This document shows positions 1-12,460 of a stretch of 64,000 nucleotides of DNA, piece after piece; within the stretch, counting starts at the first letter, position 1; each line of letters opens with the position of its first letter. A program made the position numbers and the translations under genes. Under the pieces are notes generated by a model. The model saw only the letters and a program-made list of their open reading frames with translations. It was not told the DNA's origin and made no database searches. This stretch comes from Augochlora pura (lineage: Eukaryota; Arthropoda; Insecta; Hymenoptera; Halictidae), in the NCBI RefSeq assembly GCF_028453695.1, contig NC_135774.1, positions 15,128,001 through 15,192,000 on the forward strand. The letters run 5' to 3'.

Positions 1-1380
1 GATACCGTAATTACTTCCCACGGACTGCTGGCTGTTCGCCTGACTTCGTTCCATTGATTTTACGAGCGGGCTTCATATCCGGGAATCACCATGGAAACGG
101 GGAATGCCGTTCCAATGGGGAAAACCGAGGCGAGACACACGAAACTCGCGCGGCCGTGACATTTTCCTCGCGGGCCGGCTCTCTAACCCCCCTGAAGTGA
201 ATCGCGGGATCTACGAGAGAGATCTCGCGAGCGAGGAGAGATCCGCTCTAGATTGCGAGCGACGCCGTTTTCCATCGGTGCGACGGGACGCGCGCGCGAT
301 CCGGTCGCGTTCTCGAAGCGGAAACCCGAAGCGTTCGTCGCCGGACGCATGCGTCGGGAAACGGAAGCAGCGAGAACGCGAGGCAGGCGATCGCGATTCA
401 AAGGAGACACTCCGGAGGAGAACATCGCGCACCTTTTTCGCCTCTTTGCTGGAATTTCATCGAAAGTGCTCTGCCGAAAGACGGGAAAAATATTTTGCCG
501 CGGCACTTTGCTTAATTGAAACAGTGGTACCCTGGACTGCTCCCTTCTTAAATGGTTGGCTTAATATCGTTATTCTTTTAAGAAATTCCTCGAAGCTATC
601 TCCGGGCTATCTCCAAGGTATCTCCAAGCTATCTCCGGGCTTACTCGCAGCACTCGATACCGTCGCTCTCGAAATCGTTGCAGCCGATGGCGCAACATCG
701 AAATTCGAAGCGGAAATTCACCCGCTCCGCGACTCGCGTCCCAACGTTACGAGCCTCGGTTTTATCGCCGCCACCGTGCCGCGTTCTTGCAAGGGATATC
801 TCGTTTAGGAATGGTCCCTGGTCGATCGGTAACTCTCTATGCAACGAGTCGGTCCGTGACGCGTGTACCGAACGAATTCCGCGCTAATACCGGCCGGAAG
901 GTGTCCCGCGAGACACGCCGCCCGCCCGGAAAGAGATCGACGGGATACGCAATGCACGCCGGGGAGAACGAAAATGAAAATGGACGGCGCGGCTCGTTTT
1001 TTTTGTTTGCCCCCGCTTCCGACAATTGTCCCCGATGCACTGTTTGCCCGCCGACGGATTAAACGGAACCGCGTTGCCCATCCGTATATTCATCTTCCAT
1101 CCGTTTTTACGAGCGATGCGGATCGGCTTTATACCCCAGGACGAGACTCTACTTCCGCTCGCTTCTGTCGCTTGTCTCGCGAGCGTAAAATCCCTGTTTT
1201 ATTCGCAGGCGTTCTGCGAGAGGTACCCAGCTTCTTTATGCAGCAGCAAATCGAAGAGGTGCTGTGCAACTTTCGGCGAAGAGGTTTTTATACCTAGAGA
1301 TCCTGGATGGATGTTTGTCCGACCAATGACTGGCTGTTTCCACTTGTTTTATGGCGGATATGCTTGACGGGGCAGGAGGA
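1..1380. other. GC-rich island, no gene recognised
   Basis: CpG-rich sequence with overlapping open frames on both strands (the longest, 234 codons on plus, begins at 104). The translations are Arg/Ser-rich with no domain, repeat or signal peptide, as expected when stop codons are depleted by GC content. Confidence 0.5.
594..642. repeat. Short minisatellite, 11-bp unit GCTATCTCCRR
   Basis: Four to five copies of an 11-base unit (GCTATCTCCGG/GCTATCTCCAA) in a row inside otherwise unremarkable GC-rich DNA. Confidence 0.6.
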
Positions 1381-1589
1381 GGATGTATTGTAACGAGATC
1401 GATGGAAATTGCTGCTTAAAGTTGAGACGGTGCAGCTTGTATCGATGATAATGGAAGTGGACGTCGCGCGGCTGACAAATGGCGGACTTTTCTACTTGCG
1501 TATACTGTGGTAGCTTACTCTGCTGGCTGGAGTTGTTTTCTACGGACTCTGCTGTCTTAAATAATTTCATGTTTTAATGTAATATTCTT

Positions 1590-2035
1590 TAAAGTCTACT
1601 GTTTGGAATAATCGTCTATGGAGGCTACTGTTTTAAGTAGTTTTTTTATAAAAATTGTTGTCTAAAGTAATTCTTTAGAGACTTTACTGTCTAAGTAATT
1701 TTCTACAAACGCTGCTACGTGAAATAATTTCCTAGAAACTCTGCGGTGTAATATAATATTCTGCACGATCTGCTGTTCAATATAATTTTCTAAAGTCGCT
1801 GTCTTAAATAATTTTTCACAAAACTCATCTAAAATAATTCTCTACAAGCTTCACTGTCCGAAATCATTTTCTACAAACTCTGCTGTCAAAAAGAATTTCT
1901 CCACGAACGCTCCTGTCATAAACAATTTCTTCACAAACCTTACTGTCTAAAATAATTTTCTACAAACTGTGTTGCCAAAAAGAATTTACTTTACTATCTC
2001 GAATAATTTTTTTACATATTACCTAAAATAATTTA
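1590..2035. repeat. Degenerate tandem repeat, about 29-30 bp unit
   Basis: Units of the form AATAATTTTCTACAAACTCTG plus about 9 bases recur. From 1810 to 2000 six consecutive units of 26, 29, 29, 29, 30 and 30 bases can be read; earlier units are more diverged and vary in length. The unit is AT-rich and non-coding. Confidence 0.75.
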
Positions 2036-3088
2036 CTAAACTTGCTATGACCCTACGCATTTAATAAAGAATATACCAACAAATTATGTTATTCATTCAC
2101 CAATTACTTGAAGCATAATTGCGTCAATATCACCTCAATGAAAAATAATTAACAAATTCCTTCCCCGAACACAAACTTCCCAAACCAATCCTTTGACTCT
2201 GAGGGCACAGAGACGAGACCAGTCACCAACACCACGACCGGTGACATGAATGGTGGGCGGAAGCAACGAGTCGGCAACACCCTCAGCGTAAAATTATCGC
2301 GAAGGCGAGCGGTCGCAGTTACCGAGGGACGGCGGGCAACCCCCAGAAAGAGTGTAAGGACAGCGACGATATTAACAGCGGACAGGGTTCCCCGGCCGTT
2401 TATCGAGTGGCAGGTAGGATAAATATCCCGTGGCAACGTTATGTCGGCGCGCTGACACTGACAAAGTGACTGTTCCACTTTTCAGCGAGCGGAAGCCGTC
2501 TCGCTGCGAGTCGGGGGCGGACGTGGAACGGAAACGAGCCAGGTGGAAAAGTGACGACGGGGGTAAAATGGAAAATTATGACTGCGCGCGGGCAGCAGCC
2601 CGAGCAAGCCCCGCTGTCGAACTGGACAGCTCCGGCAACGCGACGGGGTGTGCAAATAATTGCTGTCACGTGCCGAGATTTAGCGCGCAACCTTTCGCGA
2701 GCCGGTCACGAAAACCAATCTGGTTGGAGCGAGCTCTCGACCACGCGGTAGAAACAGAGTGCTACGGGAAGTATCAATCGTCGATCCCTCTCGCGGTATC
2801 GAGAGATCCTCCCGGAGGTATGGAGAGATCTTTACGGAGGTCTTCAGGGATCCTCGAGGAAGGTGTTATTCAAATTTTCTCCCGATTAGGTATATTTAAT
2901 TAAATTAGAGACATTAATAGACATTGGCTTTCATTTCTAAGAATTGACACTTTGACTGGAATTATTTCTTTAGATTCGGTAGTTAATTTTTATAGTAATT
3001 TATAATACATTTTTCGAAATTTTTAGGATTAACAAAGCGTAAGGATGGTGAAAAGATAATACAATTCAATTTTTCAATGTTGATTTGA

Positions 3089-3288
3089 TTAACATTAGGT
3101 TTACGGGACCCGTCAATTTGACGGATTTCAAACTTTGAAATGAAACACGCAAAAAACCATAGCATTAATCTTAACTACTTTGCGCCGTAAATTTATAATT
3201 TCATTAATCAAGTATTTTATATTTTATGCAATTTTTGAGATCGTTGGTCTGGCTGTCAATGCTGTCAAACTTATTCTAATATTAATTA
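3089..3288. mobile_element. Possible decayed TTAA-flanked element with internal palindrome
   Basis: TTAA at 3089-3092 is followed by CATTAGGTTTACGGGACC and a 15-bp palindrome, CCGTCAATTTGACGG, at 3110-3124. About 190 bases on, TATTAATTAATT is preceded by a segment whose reverse complement begins TATTAG and carries GACAG motifs, possibly a decayed right end. The left end resembles piggyBac-like MITE termini from memory, but the right end is too diverged to be sure of the boundaries. Confidence 0.3.
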
Positions 3289-3419
3289 ATTCCTCTGTAA
3301 TCATTTTTTCTTTTACAGTAACGTAATTTACTCTAAGTAGTTTCTACTTCACCCTCGTACCCTATAGCACTGTTTCTATAGTGAACGTACTTTTTCATTC
3401 ATTAGAAGTCTCGAATTTC

Positions 3420-3985
3420 TTCCTTAAATTTCACACCTTCCTCTGCCAGTTCCTCGACCGTTTTCTAATTCAACAAATTTGCACTGCGCTAATTTATTCA
3501 AACCTGCTTCTACAGCACCCTCATACCTTGTAAAACCCTCTCTACACTCATATTCTTCTTCGCCATCCCTTAAAAATTTTTCATTTCTTCTCTCCCGAAT
3601 TTCGTTCTCAAATTTCACACCTTCCTCTGCCTTCTCCTCGACTAATCTCTAATTCAACAAATTTGCACTGCGCTAATTTATTCAAACCAGCTTCTATTAC
3701 ATCCTCACACCCTGCAAAACCCTCTCTACACTCATATTCCTCTTTGCCATCCCTTAAAAATTTTTCATTTCTTCTCTCCCGAATTTCGTTCTCCTCTGCC
3801 AGCTCCTCGACTAATCTCTAATTCAACAAATTTCCACTGCGCTAATTTATTCAAACCAGCTTCTATTACATCCTCACACCCTGCAAAACCCTCTCTACAC
3901 TCGTATTCTTCTTTTCCATCCCTTAGCAATCCTGAATCTCTTCCCTCCCAAATTTCTCCCAAATTGCTCACCTTCCTCTTCCTCA
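3420..3985. repeat. Three-copy tandem repeat, unit about 170-184 bp, open on the minus strand
   Basis: The phrase CAACAAATTT, then GCTAATTTATTCAAACC, recurs at 3471, 3655 and 3824, spacings of 184 and 169 bases. The third copy lacks about 15 bases. Copies are highly similar. On the minus strand each unit can be read as a similar peptide with EEYECREGF, EAGLNKLAQ and KFVELE, but the spacings are not multiples of three, so the units are in different frames. I do not recognise the peptide. Confidence 0.85.
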
Positions 3986-4293
3986 ATTAATTTCTAATTC
4001 ACCCAAATGTCGCTCGCATAATACCGTCCACCTGGCGCGAGCTTCTCCGTAGCATTTAGCAGGAGCGAAGATCATTCATTCCATCGAGGACTCGAATCAT
4101 CATTAGCCACCATACCCGAGACGGTGCCAAAGTTTCGGCAGCGTAGTCCGGCCATGACGCGGACGGGATAGTAAATTAATTTCGTGTCGGTGGGCGGTCG
4201 CGTAGGAGAGATCGTGTCGCGTTCACGCGCGCACAGAGGCGGCGATTAGTCCCCGATCCGGCGAGCAACAGCGACAATTAAGCGACTGTGAAT

Positions 4294-4296
<3 letters not shown>

Positions 4297-4339
<43 letters not shown>
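4297..4339. repeat. (GA)n microsatellite
   Basis: About 21 GA units on the plus strand; a second, shorter GA tract follows at 4412-4429. Potential GAGA-factor binding DNA, but nothing else suggests a promoter. Confidence 0.95.
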
Positions 4340-4341
<2 letters not shown>

Positions 4342-5235
4342 GGCCATGCCGTGAACAATGCGCTGCAGCCTCCCCGTTGCATCGATCGGCCGATGGGAAA
4401 TCGAAAGCATCGAGAGAGAGAGAGAGAGCGGAGCCGATTAAACTGCTGTCACGACCAGGGGAAAGGAAACTCTATAGGTCGCGGCGGCCGGTCTGTCTCT
4501 GTGTCTGCTGTCGGACGGTCTCTTAGCGAACGCGGCCGTAGTATCGCGTTTCACGGATAATTGATAATCGAGCCTGTCGATCGCTTGCACCTCGACAGTG
4601 TTGCGAGCCGAGCGGCCCTCGAATCGAGCACCGGAACTGCAATTTACTCCCCTCGTGCTCGCGACTCGGCCGGGGAAAAATTAACGCGCTACGAGCGATG
4701 CTTTTTGGACCTGTTAGGGTACCTGGGTCGTCGCATCGTGTCCTTTGGATTCGTATCATTATGCAATATTTTATATTATGTATTTTTATTGTGTGTAAAG
4801 GAGGATGTTTCGAGTGGAATTGAACGATTTTGAGATTTGATTATTCTGGTGATAATAGTTATATTTTAGGTAGGGGGGATAAAAAGGTCGATGATGTTTT
4901 CTTTAAAAATGGAATATTGTATGTTTTGTTGCATCGATTGGTGCATCTTGATGTTATTTAGAAATGATCTGTTTGTGTTCGAAGATTATTAGTTTAGGAG
5001 CTAATTTTAATACGGCTGAGAAATATTAAAATATTGAAATGGTGGCTTGATTACCGTTTTTCTGCTACTGTGTTAATAATAATGATAGCAATGTTATTTT
5101 ATTCGACCAACGAGAGTCTCTGTGTTGTAACAGTATGATAATATGTTGCATAAATGGTAATGTTGACAAAAATTTTTTTTAAATAGAAGAGAGATAATGG
5201 AATTAAATAACAGATATAATGGGAGATAAATTATG

Positions 5236-5335
5236 TCAAGATATTTAAATGGTCAAGACCATAGTCAAGATATTAAAATAGTCAAGACCATGGTCAGGAT
5301 ATTTAACTAGTCAACACCATAGTTAAAATATTTAA
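5236..5335. repeat. Tandem repeat with GTCAAGACCATAGTCAAGAT unit, about 3 copies
   Basis: Units built from TCAAGACCATRGTCARGATATTTAA recur about every 35 bases with small changes, in AT-rich DNA. Confidence 0.75.
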
Positions 5336-6494
5336 ATAACAATAAACAGAGAAAATAATTAAGAACAGCACATTATAATCGCTAAAACAAACAAAATAAG
5401 TCTGCTATTAAAAAAATATAAAAATAACTAAAAAATAAGAAGAGTGGACGATCAAGAAAGGGAAGATAAATGCCAGGAATATGAAAAATTATTTCTCGAT
5501 TTTCGAACGCGAAAACTTGTCCCCCTTGACAGAATCAATTTAAAATGACGAAGGCAGCGTCCGCCGTTTAACGACGACGGCACGGAATTCGCGAAGACTC
5601 TCGACGAGGGTCGGTCGATTTTCCGGGGTCCCATAACGTGTCAAGATTCCACGGAGATTCTCGTAGAAGGCAACGGAAACGCAAGCACCAGGGGGGATCT
5701 TCTTCGGGCGTTCGAGCCGGACGAGCGCTGCAAGCTGAACGCGACCCTTGACATTAGCCGCCCTACATAAATGACCCAGATCCCCATGGCTTCGTACTTG
5801 CAATTTCCACCGGACAATGGGGCGATCCAATAACGAGCCAGCAACGCCATGCTCGATGGGGAAATCGTCTGGATCGTCACGAACTGCTATAACGATCCGA
5901 ACAGCAATAATTCGAGGCTTTCTCGCGTTTCAGAATATCGAGACGACGATCTAGAGATCACTGTGGCCGAATGATTTGCTTTCACTTTTCCTGTTCGCTT
6001 TTTAGACCGTGTGTACGACAATTGGACAAACGTGGTTCGAAAGAGTAATTCGAAAGGTAGTAATTTAATTTAATTGTGATTGATTTAAGGAAGTTACCTT
6101 TCTCTAAGTTCAAGTAATAGTTATTTTATTTTGTCATCTCAACATTGCGTGAGTAAATTATGCTAGAAGTAATTTTTCAATTGTGCTATAGAATAATAAA
6201 TAATACCTTATAAATTTGTATTAGTGTATTAATGTATTATAGATTCATTTTTTAGTGTATTATATATTAATGTAATCATGTATTAATGCATTTATACGAT
6301 AGAAAGCTCACATTAACATAACAATATTAACGCCATGACATTAACATTATTCACGTTGTACCCGAAGGGTTGAAACTACTCGCCTTAATATACAAGAAAA
6401 ATTCAAGTTACTAGCAGAGTTTAAAAAATGTCATGGAGTTTTAAAAGCTGCGCAGCTACCGTTTCGCAGCTGTTGTATCATAAAAGAACACTAG

Positions 6495-6519
6495 TCTCTC
6501 TCTCTCTCTCTCTCTCTCT
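6495..6519. repeat. (TC)n microsatellite
   Basis: Twelve TC units on the plus strand, a minority orientation in the left half of the window. Confidence 0.95.
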
Positions 6520-7009
6520 ACAATCATGTGACGCGAATGGAACTGCAGTTTAAGAATCATTTCGACAGGCTGTTGCAACAGTTGGCCGACAACAGCCCGC
6601 GATCCACCGTTGTAGGAAACATATAAAGGGTAGACTTTTGATAGCGATACAATAACCACGGGATCGATATTCTATCAACTATATTTCGTGTATTATCCGA
6701 GAAAATGTTTGGATACTGGTGATGGTTTACTGGTGATGGTTTACCGGCGGGAAAATATTGTGCTTGTCCGACGAAGGTTTTCTAGTCCGAACGATAAATA
6801 ATTGGCCACCGGCTTCTCATCTTTTATTCGTCGCCGGGAACGCGCTCCACTTAATCCTTCTTGTCCAACAATGTCCGACCGACACGGAGCACCGGAGCCC
6901 CTTCGTTCTTCTCTGTTCGGTTTTCTCTTAAGCGGGAAGTTGGTGTGTAATTATTAATAATTAATGGTTAGGATAGATGAACGCAGATTTGTGCTTAATC
7001 ACTTGTAAT

Positions 7010-7625
7010 TCTTTGTAAAAATATAGTTTGAAGTTGAAAGAATTTATTTTGCAGTTTAGGTGAAATTAGAACTTTGTCTGAGTATTGGTTGTTCTAATCT
7101 ACTTGATCATAGACTGACTTGATAGTAGAATGATAGTTTAAAATTCAAAGATATTGTATTTAAATCTATATAAAATTAGAGAGCTTGGATTAATGGCTAA
7201 TAGTAGAGGCTTGTCTGATTAATCACCGAGCCAGTCCACTTGATAGTATTACCATTATTTACAAAAATACAGTTTAAAGTCAATCTAGTTTCAATTCAAG
7301 ACACGTAGAACCAAATATTGTCTGACCAATGACTCGCCAGACTACTTGGCTTTTAAATTACCCTTCACTGCAGTATAACTTAAAGTCGACAAAACTTAAC
7401 TTCCACTTAAAAATAATTATCTAAATAATAGTAGAACATTGTCTGATCAATTCTAGAGCCAATCTACTAGATAATAGTAACTACAGCCTAAAAATCAACT
7501 ACCTCAACCTATCTCTCATTTCAGACATATAAAACCAAAAATATGTCTGACCACAGATTCACCCAATCTACTCTCCACTATCCTCCACAAAACTACACCT
7601 TAAGCTCTTAAGATCCCCCTCGATA
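7010..7625. repeat. Degenerate long-unit tandem array, about 105-137 bp period
   Basis: The marker TTGTCTGA/ATGTCTGA, followed after 10-20 bases by CCAATCTACT-like sequence and later by an ACAGTTTAAAGTCAA-like block, recurs at about 7074, 7211, 7318, 7439 and 7544. Copies are strongly diverged, pointing to an old amplification. Confidence 0.6.
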
Positions 7626-7639
7626 CATCCAAATCCAAA

Positions 7640-8440
7640 CTCCTCAGTCAACCCAATCTACTCGCTCCAATTTCGCCCGAGTCCCGTCGCTATAACTCGA
7701 TGAAAAATTCGTTCGACTCACGACCCTAAATTCCGCGCAACGATAGATCGAGTTCAAAGTATGCTCGACCCGCCTCCGGCCGTCCCGCGAGCCATAACTC
7801 GTTCCGCCCGGTACTCCCCCCCCCCCCCCCCATCCCGACATCGGAGCACCGCCACCTGTATCCTTTGTGCGGGATCCTCGCGTGCAAGTTCCGTAAGTCC
7901 GGCGGGAGAGCGACGCTCGGGGAAGAGAGGAGGGGGTGGCGGAAGCCGCAAACGTCGCCGGCAACTCTGCTTCTCCCGTTTGAGCGGCGCGCATGCAATT
8001 ACACGGGTCCGGGGTTTAAAGGACCTCTCTCGGCGACGAGTTCCTTCCGCGTTATTACCGTGTACGCGGCGGGCCAGGACACGCGTCCGCGAGGACATTA
8101 CGAACGGCATTAATCGTGCAACTTGCTCGGCGAGCAATTTATCCAACTTTCTCCGGCGACCGCGATCCCCGAGGATCCCGGGAATAACGTTTCCCTCCTC
8201 CTCCTCCTCCTTTCCATTCGTTGCCGATTCATTATGCTTCGTATTATGTTCCTACCCCGGCTTGCCGAGGCTCGAGACCGCCGTTTCTGGAATCCCATCT
8301 CGTACCAATTTGATCCCGACTTATTGCGTAACTCGGTTTCTTGATGGATCCTCCAGGACGACTTGCACTCAATTAAAGGGTCGCCGGTTTCATGCATTTT
8401 TGATGACGGAAATTGATAGGTAAAAGGGAGCAGAGAAATT
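7640..8440. other. GC-rich island with C homopolymer, no gene recognised
   Basis: Contains 16 consecutive C at 7816-7831. Open frames on both strands overlap (up to 220 codons on plus at 7761) and translate to proline/arginine/serine-rich low-complexity sequence without a domain. A CTCCTCCTCCTCCT run lies near 8195-8210. Confidence 0.5.
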
Positions 8441-8449
8441 ACGGTCGAG

Positions 8450-9090
8450 TGGTTTGAGGGTGTATGTTATTGTCGATTTATTCCGACTGTTGAAAGAGGA
8501 GTCGTTTCTAAGTAATTTATATTTGATTAGGAATTTAGTTATATTTATTTTATATATATTTTTATATATTTTATATTTTATATATATGAAATAGATTGTT
8601 TTTAGTAGACGACATTTTTACTAAAAATCCCAAATATATTTACAAGACGAGACACCCCTCTGCAGACTTTGAAGAATGGGCAGAAATAATCTGCGATTCT
8701 ATTTTAGAGAATGAAACAATTTATTGACGACACTTGAAAATTGGTGTCTAGAGTACTATGCAATTGTGTAATATATTTATAATGTATTTATTATAATTAT
8801 ATAATATATTATTGTTAAGATAAATATATTGTTAAGATTGCACTTTATAATGTCAGTAATATTTTAATTTACATGTACCAATATAAATAAATTTATATTA
8901 ATTAAACTTTTTACTCTGACTTGACTTTTTAAACTTGTATAAATTAGTAATATTTACTTATATTCATAATTACTATAAATAAATGCTTAAATAATTTTTT
9001 CACATTAACTATACTTCGTATTTTATTTCGCTTGTCTTTTTAACATTCAGGCATGGGTATATTACATTTTAGATGAGGAACAATTTTCTA
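8450..9090. other. AT-rich stretch, nothing recognised
   Basis: Mostly A/T with short TATA-type runs (8545-8590). No open frame of note and no repeat with a clear unit. Confidence 0.5.
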
Positions 9091-9919
9091 AAATTCGACT
9101 AGCTCCACCGTCGATCCAGCCCGCCACTCAATTCTCTACAGGGTGTCCCAATTTCCAAGGTGTCTAGCTCCATTCGACGAGCTTATCAGACGGGGTCCGC
9201 GCTCCCAGTTGTTCTTTTCGCTTCCCAGAGTTAATCCGTCTCCCCGGAGCTATTCGAGAAGCCAAACACGGCGCCGAGGCTTCCCGACGAGAACGAAAGT
9301 TGTGTCGGATAATCTCTTGGATGGTCCGAGACGGCGGAACTTCGCCGTGGCCGGGACGAATTTGCGCGGGGGGTCGCGCGCGCGTGACTATGGGGAATTT
9401 CATGTGATCGAACACGATCACGTAGTCGACACGTGCTGCCGACCGGTTCCCCTGGCAACCACGGCCTCTGTCCCTGTGTTCCCTCTGTCCCCGTGTTTCC
9501 TCTCCTGCTGCCGGTGCCTGATAACTCGGCCGAAACTTCATTACAAACACAACGGCAAATGAGATTTAGCCCGCGTCACCCCTCGTCTTTCGAAACTCGA
9601 ACCTTGTCCCCTCCCCCCGCCAAGAGATTTCGTCTTGATTCGGCCGGGATCTTTTTCGGAAGAGCGAACCCCGATAGTCGATAAGGAAAAGCTCCGTGAT
9701 AGCGAAAGGAGGGGGGAAACGGTTTACTGGAAAATTGCTTTTGGGAAAACGCCGACATTTACCAATTTTGCATCTAGGTTATGTGTGACGATAATGTTGT
9801 CAGGGTTAAGAGAGCCCTTATTGTTGGCTCACTTGATTGGTTGATTCTCTGTTGGTCACCATGGGTAATGTTTCGCTTTTTGTTCTAGAAATTGGTGTTT
9901 TACTGAATATATAAGAAAA

Positions 9920-10145
9920 ATTAAATGAAGTAAAATGGAAGAAAATGGAAGAAAATGGTATAAAATGGAATTAAATGGAATAAAATGAAATTAAATGAAA
10001 TTAAATGAAATTAAATGGAATAAAATTAAATTAAATGAAATTAAATGGAATAAAATGAAATTAAATAAAATTAAATTCAATAGAATTAAGTTAAAGTAAA
10101 TAAAATTAAATTGAATAGAATTAAGTCAAATTAAATTCATTAAAT
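9920..10145. repeat. Minisatellite of ATTAAATGAA/ATAAAATGGA units
   Basis: Ten-base units of the form AAATTAAATG and TAAAATGGAA alternate for about 220 bases, grading into ATTAAATTCAATAGA variants at the right end. Confidence 0.85.
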
Positions 10146-10889
10146 TTTCCATTTCTATAAACCTTTCTAAAGCAATCCAAATTAAATAATTATCACTTTA
10201 GAAAAGCTAATTTTTTCGAAGACCGTCACTCAATTCCCAAAATCACCGCGCGCCGCTCCGACACCGATTTCCGCGGAAGGTGTCGCGGAACCGAGGGCGT
10301 CACGAAGTCAAACAGCTTCTGCCGGATCGAGACGCTCGCCGTGAACGTTTACGACGCGCCGTAAAACGTCTCTTGCCCGGGCGAAAAATAAACTCGCCGA
10401 GACTTCGCGAAGTTATTACCGCCGGCTGCAAGCGGATTCCCGTCCTTCGCCGGCTTTTGTTTTCCCTCGGCGAGCGCGCGCGGAGGTGTCGGGGAATCAT
10501 TGAGCAAATATTACGTCTAACTTCGCCCCGAAGGGGTTCGTATATATTTAAAGAGGCCGGAGCAGGAGGGAGGGACGGCCCTAAGTCCATCAATTTACAA
10601 GCGCCTGGCTGCGATCCGGGAACGGAAATATTTGGACATCGCTCTGTCGCGGCTATTGCAAACCATGCTAAATGGATTCCACGGCGGAGATCCTTCCGGC
10701 CGATTCTGCCGGCCAGGTAAAACAGTGGGGACCCGTGACAATGGGTGCTTCGAGGGCCAGTTAACGCTTCGTACGTAATGAAATAATGAAATAATGAGAT
10801 AATGGTAATTTTTAAAGTCGAAGATCGTAGGTTGATCATTTTTGATAAGAAAATTATAATAGTGGAAAATTGTATAAATATAATTAAAC

Positions 10890-11255
10890 TATTAGACCAT
10901 AGTATTGTGGAGACTATGTTTGATTTAATATTGTAAAAATTCATATGAATAAAATAGAATTGTAGGAGCATGGTATTATTAGAGATTATGCTCAACAAGA
11001 TACAACAATATGTAATCACAGAAATAAAATTAAAAATTACAAGAGCATGGTAATATAAAGATCATTCACGATATAAAATTATAAAAATAAAAAGGAAATA
11101 AAATCGTAAAAACAACGTGGTACTATTAAAGAGCATGCTCGACATAAAATTGGGAGAATTTAGAAGAAAATGAAACTCTAATGCCATAGTATCAATAAAA
11201 AGACCGTGCTCCAAATAAAAATTATAAAAATAGTCCCAGAAAATCGCCTGAAAAA
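10890..11255. repeat. Degenerate tandem repeat, about 72-bp unit with a hairpin core
   Basis: Markers of the form GAGCATGGTATTAT recur near 10895, 10966, 11043, 11115 and 11183, spaced about 68-77 bases. Each unit pairs GAGCATGG with a following ATGCTC about 12-20 bases on, so each can fold into a short hairpin. AT-rich and non-coding. Confidence 0.6.
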
Positions 11256-11328
11256 TACCATCTAACTTCAAGCATTATTTGCAGCAATTATCAAATATTT
11301 ACTACAATCGAAATAGCTTTATTTTAAA

Positions 11329-11530
11329 TATTAAAATATCAATATATCTTTCTCTTAACTATTAAATATCAATATATCTTTCTCTTAACTATTAAATATC
11401 AATATATTTTTCTTTTAAATATTAAATATCAATATATCTTTCTCTTAACTATTAAATATCAATATATTTTTCTTTTAATTATTAAATATCAACATATCTC
11501 TCTTATAAATATTCATGTCAATATATTTTT
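11329..11530. repeat. Tandem repeat, 30-bp unit, about 6 copies
   Basis: The unit is ATTAAATATCAATATATC followed by TTTCTCTTAACT or a T-rich variant. The first two copies are nearly identical; later ones carry CTT to TTT and AAC to AAT changes, and the last is degraded. Confidence 0.9.
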
Positions 11531-12460
11531 CTCTAGTATCTCCAAGATCTTCGAGCCACTCGCAGGCACAGTTCGGTCATTAAAAATATTAACAGTCGCC
11601 AGTAGTAATAAAACTCTTAATCACGCTCGAGGACCGAGAAAATATCCGCGTCTCGGTGGACGAATTCTTTTATCACCGCTGAATATTTCTGCGCCGGTTT
11701 CGCTCAATTTCCCGGGCGAACATCCCAGGCGGGGCGAAACTCCATAAAAATGGACTTCGTTCCCTCGTTCCGCGAAACTAAGGGCACGCCGACGCACGGA
11801 CGGAAGTGCGAATTTATTCGACGGCCCTTAAATCTCCGCCCACGCGTCCAGCCAACGAAGCAACGAAGCAACGCGCAACCACTGCGTCGATTAATCGCGT
11901 CGATCCGACGGCGGCTCGTTTTTCCCCGGGATCGTGGCTCGATCGGAACCGGATTTCGTCGGCGTGACGGGGGAAGTGGTGGCGGCGGGCGGGCGGGGGT
12001 CGTTTAACCGAATAATTGGATCCGTCGCGGCCGGAAATGACGGGGGGAACGGGGCGATAAGCGAGCGGGCCGGCCGCGGGAACGCCAAGAATTCGAGCGG
12101 AACGGTGAAAACGCGAGAGATCGACCCGATTATAGGCCTAGCAACAGGTGGGCTCTGCGCAAGTTTAGGCCGCGTGCACGAGCGTCGGCGACGGCTGACG
12201 CGGGCGGCCACCCTTTCCGTCGTCGATGGCGAGAGCCAGTTCTTTTTTCTGATCGGCGAGAAACAGGCTTCGCGCAGGGAAGGTCGAAGGTGTCGCGCCA
12301 GGTGTTCTACGATGAAATTGAACGCCTCGCGATCGAAAGGTACCCTTTGAGCCGGCTCAATTTCCGCGGAGGATAGCCTCCCGGCGAAATGATCCCCCGG
12401 CGTGTCGCTGACAGGCAGAAAGTAATTTACTTTTTCCCAAAGTGCCGTCCGACGGGCTGA

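Noticed and set aside
10300..11019. 239-codon minus-strand open frame
   Set aside because: The N-terminal half is translated AT-rich repeat and the C-terminal half a GC-rich island; the composition switches abruptly and there is no domain.
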